From Cohnella xylanilytica (GTDB taxonomy: Bacteria; Bacillota; Bacilli; Paenibacillales; Paenibacillaceae), in the NCBI RefSeq assembly GCF_014212175.1, contig NZ_JACJVR010000090.1, positions 1-64,000 on the forward strand: a stretch of DNA of 64,000 nucleotides, written 5' to 3'. Below, piece after piece: positions 48,839 through 57,392 of the stretch. The notes below the pieces were generated by a model. The model did no database searches. It had not been told where the DNA came from and saw nothing but the letters and a program-made list of their open reading frames with translations. The translations under genes and the position numbers were made by a program. The first letter of the stretch is position 1, and the number at the start of each line of letters is the position of its first letter.

Positions 48839-51800
48839 TTAGCGCCCCCTAATCGGTACTCCTGCATCTTCAAGTCGGGATAGAATGTCGGTGTACAGAC
48901 TGTTAATCTGAACTTGAATATCCCGCAGTTTATTGGCCTTCTCGCGGTTGCTCATGAGTTTATCCGCGTTAATGGTTTTCTTCTGCGTGTTCAGTTCCTT
49001 AAGTTGCGCTCCGATTGTATCCTTGGCCGTCGAAGTCATAAGCTTATGGATGTCCTCCGAATACCACGACGGAAGCGCCTTACCAACCGCTTTGTTATCC
49101 TCTTCGACACGGTTTATTAAATCCTTGGCTTTGTAATAATCATCGGTAAGCGTGTTGGTATAGATAGGATCGGTAATGAAGTTTTTCGCAAGCGTCTTCT
49201 GTACTTCCGCGCTCCCCGTAGTCGAAGTAAGAGGTAGGATATAGCGCCCGATATCACCTGTATATTGTCTGAGAAGATAATCAATTTTCTTGGGCGACCA
49301 TTTCAAGATGCTTCCTAATTTTTTCGCTGCGACCGTCGTCTTCTCGTCATATTGATATTGCGGTGATACGTCCTCCATTGACTTCGGAACGATTGGAGAA
49401 CCAGTAAAGGACTGGTTAGCGGCGACACCAGCGATAGGACCGAGCGACGTTGCGTTCGCAGCGCCCCAAATACTTTGATCGATCCCTCCTCCTTGTGTTG
49501 CCCCTTGTGCCAGTCCAGCCACAGCAGGAGGCGTATAAGCGTTCATGAGAGCATCGGCTACGCCTTTCATCGCTTGTGGATCATCCCCGATATAACGACG
49601 CATCAAGTCTTCCGTAAGGGCTCCAATGGCGTTATATTCGGGCGGCATCTGGATACTCACAAACGACCCATCAGGACGCTTGGAGATAAACAGTTTGCGG
49701 TAGCGGTCCCGTGCGGGAATGCGCTGATAGTCGGGATCATTTCCAAACGTCGCATATTCGAGCATCTTAGGAGCTACTGCAAGTGCTAATGTACCTATAG
49801 TAGCTTTAACTGGATGCTTTTTGTATGTGACCAGGAACCGGCGAAGACCTTGAACGGCGGCGTTGTTATAAGGAATAAGACTCTCCAGTTCCTTTGCTGC
49901 CGTGCCCTTACGAGAAAAGTTAGTCGTAATATCTCGTGCTGCATTAATGGCATTACGCACACTCTCCGGTGTTCTGACGTTGCCAGAAGCTCTTAAGGAG
50001 CCTTTATAAGCCGCGATCCTGTTCAAGTTCTCTGCTACGTCTCCTACCTTCTCCAGCGCCTTAAACGGAGCCTTAACCGTTGCTGTAACGCCTTGTGCAA
50101 CGCCCGCAGGAGAAAGGTAAGGATTTCGCTTCATGCCTCGTAAGCTTTTGTTAATCCCCTTCTCTGTTTTGAGCAAAGAGGAATATACACCGCCAGAACG
50201 CCGGAAATCTGTCGCTAAACTAGCTAACTTGGTGTTTCGAAGACCAGGTACAGCTTCGACAATACTGCTTACGAGAGCATGGGTATAATCCCCCAAGTGT
50301 CTGACCGCATTAGGCGATTGGATCAGCGCTTGCGGAAGATCGACGGTGAGTTGTCGTACTGCGAACAACGGAGCCAACAAACCAGTGGCAGAGCGTTTTG
50401 TAAGGTTGCTGAGTCCTCCCAATGCCTTGACGATAAATCCCGTTTGCTGCGGTCCAAGTGATGCGAGAGCGCGAATAGCTTCGGGGTCTTTTATTCGGAT
50501 TGCGACTGGTTGCCCATTCTTCATGTAGGTTAGAACGGTATCGTCTCCGGCTTTGGCCTTATCAAACAATTTTCGGAATTGCTTGGACAAGTCATCAAGG
50601 AACTGCTCCTCATTCCCGGCAGCGATAGCATTCGCAAGATCATCGGCGTCTGCGAATGCCTTCGCCATCTTGTTTGCCGTCTTGGTAGGCGTCCGAACAA
50701 TCTCTGCAATATCCTTGAGCGCATCGGGGTTCGCCATGACTTCATCGCCAATGTACTGCATGACACGATTGTTCATGCTGTTCTGAACCCATTTTTCGGT
50801 CGCTTCCATAATGGTACGACGAGGGTCAACGATCTTCCTTACCGAACCGGTTGGAGAAACGGATTGAATCGGCGCTTTCTGGCCGCTAAACCCGGTATTT
50901 GTTCCGCCGAATGTACGCTTTACACGTTCAGACAGTTTGAATTGACGGCGCATCGGTGCATAATTAGGTCGCAACGTTTCCATCGCCTTTACTTGTTCAG
51001 CGTTCAGTAGGCCAGAATCAAGACCGTATACTTGGCGAATGTTCTTCGTAAATGCATCCCAGTCCGTACCCAACTCCTTAAGAACCGGGTACTTTCTTTC
51101 GTAATCCTCAATTCGTTTTTGAATCTTAAACTCATCGTTCATATCTAGCCGATCTTCGTAGACCTTTTCGCCTCTTGCTACACGCGATTTTGCATCCCGT
51201 AGAACAAGGTAATCAATCGCTTCGTTATCCAGTCCGCGCGGAACTTGCTTGAAGATTTCGGACATTCCTTTTCCGAGAACATTGCCTTCGAGATCCACGA
51301 ATTTGTCATGGATGATCGTGTTTGCAATGTTACTAGCGCGGTTAGCGTCCATCGCAATGTCATAGGCTTTCTGGCCGAACGCTCTTTTGATAGGACTTAG
51401 AGAGTCAACAAGCGTTTGATACGTATTACGTCCAGCAGTACCGATAGCGTTTATAACGCCTTCCTTATCACTCTTAAGCGCATTGTTGACGATTTGTTGC
51501 TGGGTCCCGGTTTTTACGTTCCTCGATCCGGCACGGATACCGACACCCTGGTTTCCGAATAAACGTTGAAACCAACTTAGATTTGTAGGCTGCGTTTCAT
51601 CGGGAACGTTGGTATCAGGGATATTTCTACGCACATTAGGTAGTTCCTCGGTGCGTACCCCATAAGCCCTCTGGCTACGTATCTGTGAGCCTTTCTGAGC
51701 GATTGTATTGCCTTTACCCTCCAACAATGCGGGCAAGTCATATCCGCGCTCTCTGGCGACTTTTACAGCCTCATCATAGACGATTCCCTTGCGGTTGCTC

Positions 51801-53023
51801 AGTTCCTTCGCCATCTCTGCCAGATCGTCGTATGAGAGCTTACGGACCTCGTTCAAGGACATATTCGGATCAAAGTTATTTCGTACCCACTTCGCCAATT
51901 CGTTATCGTTCTCAAGCGGCGGTGTAATTCGTTCCGTAACAATTGGCTGAATCTCTGACATGACCTTATCCAGTTGTTGTTGTGCGCCAGGATTACGCAA
52001 TGCCGTCGGAAAACTCTTAGCCATCGAGTTGCGAACAGCCATTAACTGGTTCTTTGTAATTTCCTCTAGCGTAGGTCTAAGCGCGTTTACGCCTACTTGT
52101 GCAGCTTCTGCTACCCCGCGCAATAACGATCCTCCACCAGCACCAAGACCGGCTCCAAGCGCTACGCTTTCTGCCAATTCACGTGGACTCGTTTGCCCAG
52201 TCATCAGCGATTGACCTACGCTCACAGGTACACCAGCGATAGCCTCTCTAGTAGCCTCTGTGGCGATTCTAGACGCTGTTGGGTTGGCAACCCTACTCCC
52301 TACTGTACCTGCTATTGTTTGGGTTATAGGGGCCGCATACGGGGCGTTAATCATGCCGCCGGGAATTTGAGCCGGATTAGCTGCGATTCCTACGACGGTA
52401 CCGATTCCTTTTGAAACTGGAGAACCGACAGAAGGCGTACCCACATCCTCAGGAGAAAGCCCTGTCGTGGATGTAAGTGCGCCTTGTCCGATACCGGCGA
52501 TTTCACGGCCATATTTATTTCCGTAAATTAGATAATCCATTGTGTTTGCGAAGTCCCGGATCAGTTTCGGAGCCGATTCATTCGCCTCTTTACGCTCATC
52601 CAAGAATTTATCTACAGGTGATTGTTGTGCCCTAAAGTTATTCGCTGCTGCTTTTGCTGTATTTACATCGAAGGACTTGATACTATTCTGAATTCCCTGA
52701 GCATCCAGACCGGAACTCTTCAAACGTTGTTGTTCTGGAGTAAGCTGAATCGTTCTCTGCGGTGCTGGAGATGCAGCATTCTTTGCCACAGCTTTTCCGA
52801 TCGTTGTAACCAGGTTCTTCAGCACGGTTGTCTGCGGCTTCGTAACAGATTCAATGCCGCCGTCCCTAATCTTGGAACGAACGGAATCGTACTTACTTCC
52901 CTGTGTAACGGGCTGTGATGTTGGCGTTCTAGTGGCGCCTCCGGTGTATTGCCGATTATAAGACTGAAACTTATCAGCATACTGTTCACGGAACTTATCG
53001 TATTTAGATGCCAATGTGTTCAC
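48839..53023 (-). CDS. Large (1394 aa) ejection-type phage protein, LPD38-like
   Basis: The largest phage gene. The N-terminal third is low-complexity, Gln/Thr/Pro-rich and disordered-looking; the region about 800-1100 (FIVKALGGLSNLTKRSATGLLAPLFAVRQLTVDLPQALIQ, and ALEKVGDVAENLNRIAAYKGSL) resembles the LPD38 domain found in large virion proteins of podoviruses that are injected with the DNA. Amphipathic and hydrophobic segments near 200-310 (AGIGQGALTSTTG, GTVVGIAANPAQIPGGMI) could help it cross the cell envelope. It lies directly after a lytic transglycosylase, consistent with an ejectosome. The domain name is from memory of family patterns. Confidence 0.75.
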   Translation of the reverse strand: MNTLASKYDKFREQYADKFQSYNRQYTGGATRTPTSQPVTQGSKYDSVRSKIRDGGIESVTKPQTTVLKNLVTTIGKAVAKNAASPAPQRTIQLTPEQQRLKSSGLDAQGIQNSIKSFDVNTAKAAANNFRAQQSPVDKFLDERKEANESAPKLIRDFANTMDYLIYGNKYGREIAGIGQGALTSTTGLSPEDVGTPSVGSPVSKGIGTVVGIAANPAQIPGGMINAPYAAPITQTIAGTVGSRVANPTASRIATEATREAIAGVPVSVGQSLMTGQTSPRELAESVALGAGLGAGGGSLLRGVAEAAQVGVNALRPTLEEITKNQLMAVRNSMAKSFPTALRNPGAQQQLDKVMSEIQPIVTERITPPLENDNELAKWVRNNFDPNMSLNEVRKLSYDDLAEMAKELSNRKGIVYDEAVKVARERGYDLPALLEGKGNTIAQKGSQIRSQRAYGVRTEELPNVRRNIPDTNVPDETQPTNLSWFQRLFGNQGVGIRAGSRNVKTGTQQQIVNNALKSDKEGVINAIGTAGRNTYQTLVDSLSPIKRAFGQKAYDIAMDANRASNIANTIIHDKFVDLEGNVLGKGMSEIFKQVPRGLDNEAIDYLVLRDAKSRVARGEKVYEDRLDMNDEFKIQKRIEDYERKYPVLKELGTDWDAFTKNIRQVYGLDSGLLNAEQVKAMETLRPNYAPMRRQFKLSERVKRTFGGTNTGFSGQKAPIQSVSPTGSVRKIVDPRRTIMEATEKWVQNSMNNRVMQYIGDEVMANPDALKDIAEIVRTPTKTANKMAKAFADADDLANAIAAGNEEQFLDDLSKQFRKLFDKAKAGDDTVLTYMKNGQPVAIRIKDPEAIRALASLGPQQTGFIVKALGGLSNLTKRSATGLLAPLFAVRQLTVDLPQALIQSPNAVRHLGDYTHALVSSIVEAVPGLRNTKLASLATDFRRSGGVYSSLLKTEKGINKSLRGMKRNPYLSPAGVAQGVTATVKAPFKALEKVGDVAENLNRIAAYKGSLRASGNVRTPESVRNAINAARDITTNFSRKGTAAKELESLIPYNNAAVQGLRRFLVTYKKHPVKATIGTLALAVAPKMLEYATFGNDPDYQRIPARDRYRKLFISKRPDGSFVSIQMPPEYNAIGALTEDLMRRYIGDDPQAMKGVADALMNAYTPPAVAGLAQGATQGGGIDQSIWGAANATSLGPIAGVAANQSFTGSPIVPKSMEDVSPQYQYDEKTTVAAKKLGSILKWSPKKIDYLLRQYTGDIGRYILPLTSTTGSAEVQKTLAKNFITDPIYTNTLTDDYYKAKDLINRVEEDNKAVGKALPSWYSEDIHKLMTSTAKDTIGAQLKELNTQKKTINADKLMSNREKANKLRDIQVQINSLYTDILSRLEDAGVPIRGR

Positions 53024-53029
53024 CGCCCG

Positions 53030-53470
53030 TTATCCAAGGATTTTTCGAATGTACTTCTGTGTCTCTGTTGGAGCGTGGGATAGCCAATTAGAACCGTATT
53101 TCTTGATAGCCTTATCCAAGTTTCCACCGCCCCAATTATAAGCCGCCAGCGCCTTAGACAAGTCTCCATCGTACTTCGCCATAAGACCGGACAGCATCTT
53201 GCCGGCCGCGTCCGTGGCCTGTACTGGATTCGTCGGGTCGATGCCATATCCCTTAGCCGTAGCCGGCATGAACTGGAACAATCCTCTAGCGCCTGCGCTA
53301 CTTACTGCATTCGGATTCCAAGAGGATTCGGCCTGTGCCACCGCCGCAAGCAATCCGCTAGGCAATCCGTATTTTTCAGTAGCCGAGTTAATCAATCCGG
53401 CGTAACGTGTTGGCACTTTTACGTTGCCGGTCGCTACTCCCCCAACGGAACACCCGTTACATCCTGCCAT
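53030..53470 (-). CDS. Lytic transglycosylase (SLT) domain virion protein
   Basis: A 146-aa protein almost entirely made of a goose-lysozyme-type SLT fold: LPSGLLAAVAQAESSWNPNAVSSAGARGLFQFMPATAKGYGID, with the catalytic Glu in AQAESSWNP, and AAYNWGGGNLDKAI. There is no signal peptide, so it acts as a virion-borne wall-opening enzyme during DNA entry. It sits 6 nt before the 1394-aa protein and overlaps the Gln-rich gene by 37 nt. Confidence 0.9.
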   Translation of the reverse strand: MAGCNGCSVGGVATGNVKVPTRYAGLINSATEKYGLPSGLLAAVAQAESSWNPNAVSSAGARGLFQFMPATAKGYGIDPTNPVQATDAAGKMLSGLMAKYDGDLSKALAAYNWGGGNLDKAIKKYGSNWLSHAPTETQKYIRKILG

Positions 53471-54945
53471 TCCTTAGACGTGATACCAAGAGCCGCGGCC
53501 AGTTGGTCAGTCTGTGCATCAGGCATTCCAAGCGCGATAATCTGAGCGATCATGTTTTTGCGCTCGTCCTTGTTCTTGGTGATGTAGCTTTTCTTCGTAT
53601 CCGGATCAGTCACAAGGTACTGCGAACGAATAGCGTCATAGGCTTGATTCGGCGTTAGTCCGCTTGTACTCGTCGCCCCTTGCGGATTCCATAGCGAATC
53701 GTTATAGCGCTGATAGTCGAGCGCCGTCTGTGCTTCTTGATTCGCTATGCTTGCGTTTGTTCTTTGTTCATCAAGTGCATAGTTAAGCGCAAACTGTTTA
53801 GCCGCTTGTGTCTGTGTGCCACGTGGGATACCGTACATATCGGCCAGCTCGTTCGGGATCACGCCGGTCTGTTCTGCCACTGTCCACAAGTTAGCGAGTT
53901 GTTGCTGTTGATATGCATTTGTAGGTGTACCATCTGGCAATCTGCCGGTTAGTTCGGCCATGGTAACGTCTTGGTCAAATTGTTGGTTACGAGCGGCTAG
54001 CGTCTGTGTTCCTGCACGACTCATGTTTGCCTGTGCTTGTGCCAGCGTTTGATTAGCACCGAACAACGAAGGATCAACGCCAAGAGCAGCCAACTGAGAA
54101 CGTAGAGCATTTGCATTGACGTTGGCTTGTTGGCGCGATGTTGCATCTTGTGCCGAACCGTAATTCTGTTTCTCTTGCAAGATTTGACCGATAAGAGACG
54201 ACACAGACGGATCAAGGTAAGAACCGGTTAGTTGTCCCTTTTGGAGTGCTAAGTCCTGGGCATTGTTATAGCGATTATCATATACACCCTGCGCGCTTTG
54301 GAGTTGGTTCAGCAACGTCAACTGATTCTGCAACTGCTGTTGACGCTCATTCTGTGCTTGTGACATGAGTTGCGGAAGAACTTGTGTCTCCAAGTACGCA
54401 TTCGCGTCGTTTTGGATTCCCTGTGCCCGTTCTGCGAGCGCCGTAGATCGTCCGAAACCAGATGCACCCATCGCCTCTTGCGCTGCTCTAATGCCTTGCT
54501 GAGCCTGTCTCTGCGCTTGTGCTTGTTGTGCAGCGTATTGAGGCGAATTGTAGATATCACTCACACTTACAGGCGTAGGATTGCGTGCCTGATTCAGTAA
54601 TGACGAGAGTAGTTCGCTGTATTGGCTATCGTAGGGGTTATTCGTGTTGTATGGGTTGTATTGCAATACCGTCGGTGTAGCCGTTGTAGCCGGTGTATAC
54701 GACGGCGTTGCCGTAGTCATAGGTTGCGTCTTCGCCTTCTGATAATCGTTCCAGGCAGAGTTAAAGGAATTCTGATCCGTGAACGATGTGCCGGAGTATG
54801 CTTTAGCGGGCTTTAGGAAGTTCTGTCCGCCGACAGTGACATATCCGGTCGCTTTGTTGTATCCGATATCGGAGTCGGATACCCCTTTTCCACGTAATGC
54901 CTGTCGTACAGAGAGATCATATCCCGGTGATGTTGCCGATGCCAT
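53434..54945 (-). CDS. Gln-rich phage virion protein
   Basis: A 503-aa protein with very high Gln/Ala/Asn content (for example 140-240, long helical stretches with Q every few residues). The first 60 residues (SVRQALRGKGVSDSDIGYNKATGYVTVGGQNFLKP) form a small beta-rich domain. The C-terminal part contains NPQGATSTSGLTPNQAYDAIR. Together with the two following genes it looks like an internal virion/ejection protein set. A strong ribosome site (AAGGAGG) precedes the ATG. No specific family assigned. Confidence 0.65.
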   Translation of the reverse strand: MASATSPGYDLSVRQALRGKGVSDSDIGYNKATGYVTVGGQNFLKPAKAYSGTSFTDQNSFNSAWNDYQKAKTQPMTTATPSYTPATTATPTVLQYNPYNTNNPYDSQYSELLSSLLNQARNPTPVSVSDIYNSPQYAAQQAQAQRQAQQGIRAAQEAMGASGFGRSTALAERAQGIQNDANAYLETQVLPQLMSQAQNERQQQLQNQLTLLNQLQSAQGVYDNRYNNAQDLALQKGQLTGSYLDPSVSSLIGQILQEKQNYGSAQDATSRQQANVNANALRSQLAALGVDPSLFGANQTLAQAQANMSRAGTQTLAARNQQFDQDVTMAELTGRLPDGTPTNAYQQQQLANLWTVAEQTGVIPNELADMYGIPRGTQTQAAKQFALNYALDEQRTNASIANQEAQTALDYQRYNDSLWNPQGATSTSGLTPNQAYDAIRSQYLVTDPDTKKSYITKNKDERKNMIAQIIALGMPDAQTDQLAAALGITSKEWQDVTGVPLGE

Positions 54946-54965
54946 ATGGTGTTCCTCCTTTCGAA

Positions 54966-54997
54966 TATAAAAATGACCCCACGAAATCGTGGAGTCA
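54966..54997 (-). terminator. Terminator 20 nt upstream of the Gln-rich gene
   Basis: On the minus strand TGACTCCACGA pairs with TCGTGGGGTCA and is followed by TTTTTATA. It ends the message of the 83-aa gene, but it also lies in the leader of the next gene, leaving hardly any room for a separate promoter. Confidence 0.85.
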
Positions 54998-55003
54998 CTT
55001 ATT

Positions 55004-55255
55004 TCATTTTCCGAGAAGTGTCATACCGTCGATCAATCCAAGCTTGTAAGCTCGTGCCTGAATGCCTAACTCAATATTCACCATTACTGAATCGAGTTCG
55101 AGAAGAAGCTTTACAGCACATTCGGGAACCAACTTCATTACTGCTTCATAGAGGTTTACATATCTTTCTTGAAGACCTGATGCGACAAGGTAATCGTGGT
55201 TGATTTCCTCCACTTCTTCGATACGTTTGACGAATGCTTCTTCAATTACGCTCAT
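55004..55255 (-). CDS. Hypothetical phage protein
   Basis: About 83 aa, helical and acidic (SVIEEAFVKRIEEVEEINHDYLVASGLQERYVNLYEAVMKLV, CAVKLLLELDSVMVNIELGIQARAY). AGGAGG lies 6 nt before the ATG at 55255. No family recognised. It sits after the antirepressor gene and a structured spacer, and is followed by a terminator. Confidence 0.6.
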   Translation of the reverse strand: MSVIEEAFVKRIEEVEEINHDYLVASGLQERYVNLYEAVMKLVPECAVKLLLELDSVMVNIELGIQARAYKLGLIDGMTLLGK

Positions 55256-55275
55256 GTTACCCTCCTGATTGTCAG

Positions 55276-55374
55276 GGGGCGCCCATATGCGGTATACTTT
55301 AGCTATATGGGCGCTTCGCCCTTCTGGTGCTGAACCTTTCCTGTCCGCCAAGACTATTAGGAAAGGTTCTTTTT
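55276..55374 (+). ncRNA. Putative structured RNA ending in a plus-strand terminator
   Basis: Two perfect hairpins lie in a 117-nt phage spacer: GCGCCCATAT/ATATGGGCGC (55279-55288 with 55305-55314) and GAACCTTTCCT/AGGAAAGGTTC (55332-55342 with 55359-55369). The second is followed by TTTTT only on the plus strand, opposite to the flanking genes. That fits a small antisense-oriented RNA; a processed leader on the minus strand is the alternative. Confidence 0.4.
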
Positions 55375-56221
55375 ATGCAGATTTACGTTGAATGAGTTCA
55401 AGTACATCTTCACTCCATTTGATTTGATAGCCACTATGCCCATTCCTTACAAACGGGAATTCTTCGCCGTACTTCTTACCTTCTTCGGTAAGCCTCCATG
55501 TCTTAACCTCTTTATCCTTTCCGGTGCTCTTAGACTTCCTTATCGTCTTCTCGATGTATTGGAGGCCAAGTTCCTCAAGTAGTTTGTTAACTGCAATACC
55601 GCTCTTCATTCCGGTTTTCTCTGCAATCAGAGTCGGAGTAAGAATTCCTGTTTCATGATCTGCGGCCGGAAGGAGCTTCTTGTACACATCAAGAGACACA
55701 CCAGTCTCTTTCTCGGCTTCACTTATCGCAGCAGCCAAAGCGATTCCGGGCTTAACTCCCGCCGTAGTCGAAAGTAATTTAGCGAACTTAATGTGATCCT
55801 CCGCTTGCTTTAGCCACGACCTGTACCTTCCTGAATTATGCCCAGATCCAACCTCGTAACGACCATTTTTCTGTACACTTGGGAGGATGTCTTCATAAAG
55901 CCAATCCTGGAATGATTCAGCCTTAGGCTTTTCCGATTTACCCAAGATTCGATTCAGTGCTAAATTTGTGACGAATGTCTCTCCGGTATTGTGCAATCTA
56001 ATATGGCGATTCACCATATTAGAATTCCTTACTATGAACACTTGATCTTCTTTGGTGAATTTAAGTACTTCTTGAGTTGCTGATGAACCTTGATATTCCA
56101 ATACATGAGCAATGTCTTTCGCGCGGATCAGAAATTCCCCTTTAAAATCAAAATCGACATCACTTTGTAGGAGAATCATAACCTCATGACTTCCTTCAAA
56201 CATCATCAGTTGATTATCCAC
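55373..56221 (-). CDS. Bro-N family phage antirepressor
   Basis: About 282 aa from the GTG at 56221, which has GGGAGGAAC upstream. The N-terminal BRO domain has GEFLIRAKDIAHVLEYQGSSATQEVLKF, LHNTGETFVTNLALNRILGKSEKPKAESFQDWLYEDILPSVQKNGRY, a typical pattern, and the C-terminal half (about 165-282) is a winged-helix-like region (TPTLIAEKTGMKSGIAVNKLLEELGLQYI). It likely counteracts or replaces a repressor. It is next to the divergent XRE genes. Confidence 0.83.
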   Translation of the reverse strand: MDNQLMMFEGSHEVMILLQSDVDFDFKGEFLIRAKDIAHVLEYQGSSATQEVLKFTKEDQVFIVRNSNMVNRHIRLHNTGETFVTNLALNRILGKSEKPKAESFQDWLYEDILPSVQKNGRYEVGSGHNSGRYRSWLKQAEDHIKFAKLLSTTAGVKPGIALAAAISEAEKETGVSLDVYKKLLPAADHETGILTPTLIAEKTGMKSGIAVNKLLEELGLQYIEKTIRKSKSTGKDKEVKTWRLTEEGKKYGEEFPFVRNGHSGYQIKWSEDVLELIQRKSA

Positions 56222-56261
56222 TCGTGTTCCTCCCTGTTTAAAATCTGTGATTGGTGTTACA

Positions 56262-56280
56262 CTAACCATATAGTTGTTAG
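56262..56280. promoter_or_regulatory. ACCATATAGT operator copy before the antirepressor gene
   Basis: CTAACCATATAGTTGTTAG: the ACCATATAGT box is framed by CTAAC/GTTAG. The same box recurs at 56511-56520 between the two XRE genes. Confidence 0.45.
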
Positions 56281-56483
56281 CTGACTTCGCCGAGTAGATC
56301 GTCGATGTGATTTACTTTGAGGAGTGCCTTCAACTCAAGAGCAACACCAAGCGATAATTTCTCAGGGCGCTTTTCAAGTCGTCCATAATACTGCTGCGAC
56401 ATCCCTAATGTATCCGCTACTTCCTTCTGGCTAAGGAAGTTTATTTTTCGCAGATACTCGATCTTGGTTTTAGGCTTTGCCAT
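56277..56483 (-). CDS. Cro-like XRE HTH protein
   Basis: A 68-aa single-domain HTH protein (IEYLRKINFLSQKEVADTLGMSQQYYGRLEKRPEKLSLG). It is divergent from the larger XRE gene at 56541 with 57 bp between, a cro/cI-like pair. Both proteins share QKE(V/M)AD-x-(L/I)G(M/V)SQQYYGR, so they may recognise similar DNA. It is followed by the antirepressor gene. Confidence 0.85.
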   Translation of the reverse strand: MAKPKTKIEYLRKINFLSQKEVADTLGMSQQYYGRLEKRPEKLSLGVALELKALLKVNHIDDLLGEVS

Positions 56484-56504
56484 GTTATCACCTCCTGAGT
56501 TATA

Positions 56505-56536
56505 TGATACACCATATAGTATACTTCGTAAATATG
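56505..56536. promoter_or_regulatory. Divergent operator region of the phage switch
   Basis: Between the divergent XRE genes lie ACCATATAGT (56511-56520) framed by ATAC/GTAT, and CCATAT and ATATGG as inverted half-sites (56512-56517 and 56532-56537). Candidate binding sites of the two XRE proteins. Confidence 0.5.
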
Positions 56537-56540
56537 GAAG

Positions 56541-57104
56541 GTGTTCTTTGTGACGCTTATCGAGCTATTCTCTTCTCGACTCAAATGGTTACGTGAACTT
56601 AAGGGGTTAACCCAAAAAGAAATGGCTGATAAAATCGGCGTATCTCAGCAATATTATGGCCGATTCGAAAAGGGAACTGGGCAACCAAACTTAGAAGCTC
56701 TTTATATGATCGCCGAAGTGTTAGACGAGTCCATCGATTTCATTATTGGGAGATCCCTTAACAACAAAAGGTCAGACGCTCTTTTTGAAATCTATGCCGA
56801 GACAAGAATTCATCGACAGGAAGCTGAAGGTGATCTCACCTACCTAGAAGAATTACTTAACGATCCGGAAAAAAATCACGAGAACGTTCTTAAGACGATA
56901 AAGTCTAGACGCGAAGACATAAGGGATCTGCGAGCCAAAGAAGAACGAGCTTTTAATCGGTTCTTCAACTATATTTTAACTATTCCTGGATACGAAAATG
57001 AGTACGCAACTCAGGAATACTGGCGTGATTATTATTTCAACTTCTATATGGAAGACCAGAATAAGAACAACAACGAATTCTGGGACGATATGAGAAACGT
57101 TTAA
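56541..57104 (+). CDS. XRE-family (CI-like) phage repressor
   Basis: About 180 aa. The HTH domain (about 15-70: LKWLRELKGLTQKEMADKIGVSQQYYGRFEKGTGQPNLEALYMIAEVLDESIDFIIG) is followed by a long charged helical region (DALFEIYAETRIHRQEAEGDLTYLEELL) instead of a LexA-like protease domain, so self-cleavage by RecA is unlikely. The probable start is the GTG at 56550, after GGAAGG. The only plus-strand gene of the switch. It probably maintains lysogeny and is countered by the Bro-N protein. Confidence 0.82.
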   Translation: MFFVTLIELFSSRLKWLRELKGLTQKEMADKIGVSQQYYGRFEKGTGQPNLEALYMIAEVLDESIDFIIGRSLNNKRSDALFEIYAETRIHRQEAEGDLTYLEELLNDPEKNHENVLKTIKSRREDIRDLRAKEERAFNRFFNYILTIPGYENEYATQEYWRDYYFNFYMEDQNKNNNEFWDDMRNV

Positions 57105-57191
57105 TACTTTCCGTGCTTAACGGACAGAATTCATCCCATCCAGATTGGATGATATAAAGGGTGTATGTATTGCTTACATCCTTTTAAAATC

Positions 57192-57220
57192 AAAGGACCC
57201 CTCATGATGAGGAGTCCTTT
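57192..57220. terminator. Bidirectional terminator between repressor and membrane gene
   Basis: AAAGGAC and GTCCTTT, with inner CCTCAT/ATGAGG, form a hairpin with T-runs on the plus side (TGTTTT) and on the minus side (GATTTT). It ends both the plus-strand repressor gene and the minus-strand 55-aa gene. Confidence 0.8.
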
Positions 57221-57224
57221 TGTT

Positions 57225-57392
57225 TTATTCGGATAGTTTCTTAACCAGTAGATATATAAAGCATGCAGAGAAGAAGAAGAAAACGTATGAAATAAGCCGC
57301 TCTCCTTTTCCTCTCCTAATCCATTCTTCGATGCCGCCAGCTAAGCAAATCAATAACAACACTACAATTATCCAGAAGCTAACCGAACTCAT
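57225..57392 (-). CDS. 55-aa phage membrane protein
   Basis: MSSVSFWIIVVLLLICLAGG, then a charged turn (IEEWIRRGKGERL) and a second hydrophobic helix (ISYVFFFFSACFIYLLV): two membrane segments, no signal peptide. Its ATG overlaps the previous gene's stop as TAATG, so it is translationally coupled to the stalk-domain protein, and a terminator follows. Possibly a second, holin-like or superinfection-exclusion factor; unknown. Confidence 0.6.
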   Translation of the reverse strand: MSSVSFWIIVVLLLICLAGGIEEWIRRGKGERLISYVFFFFSACFIYLLVKKLSE

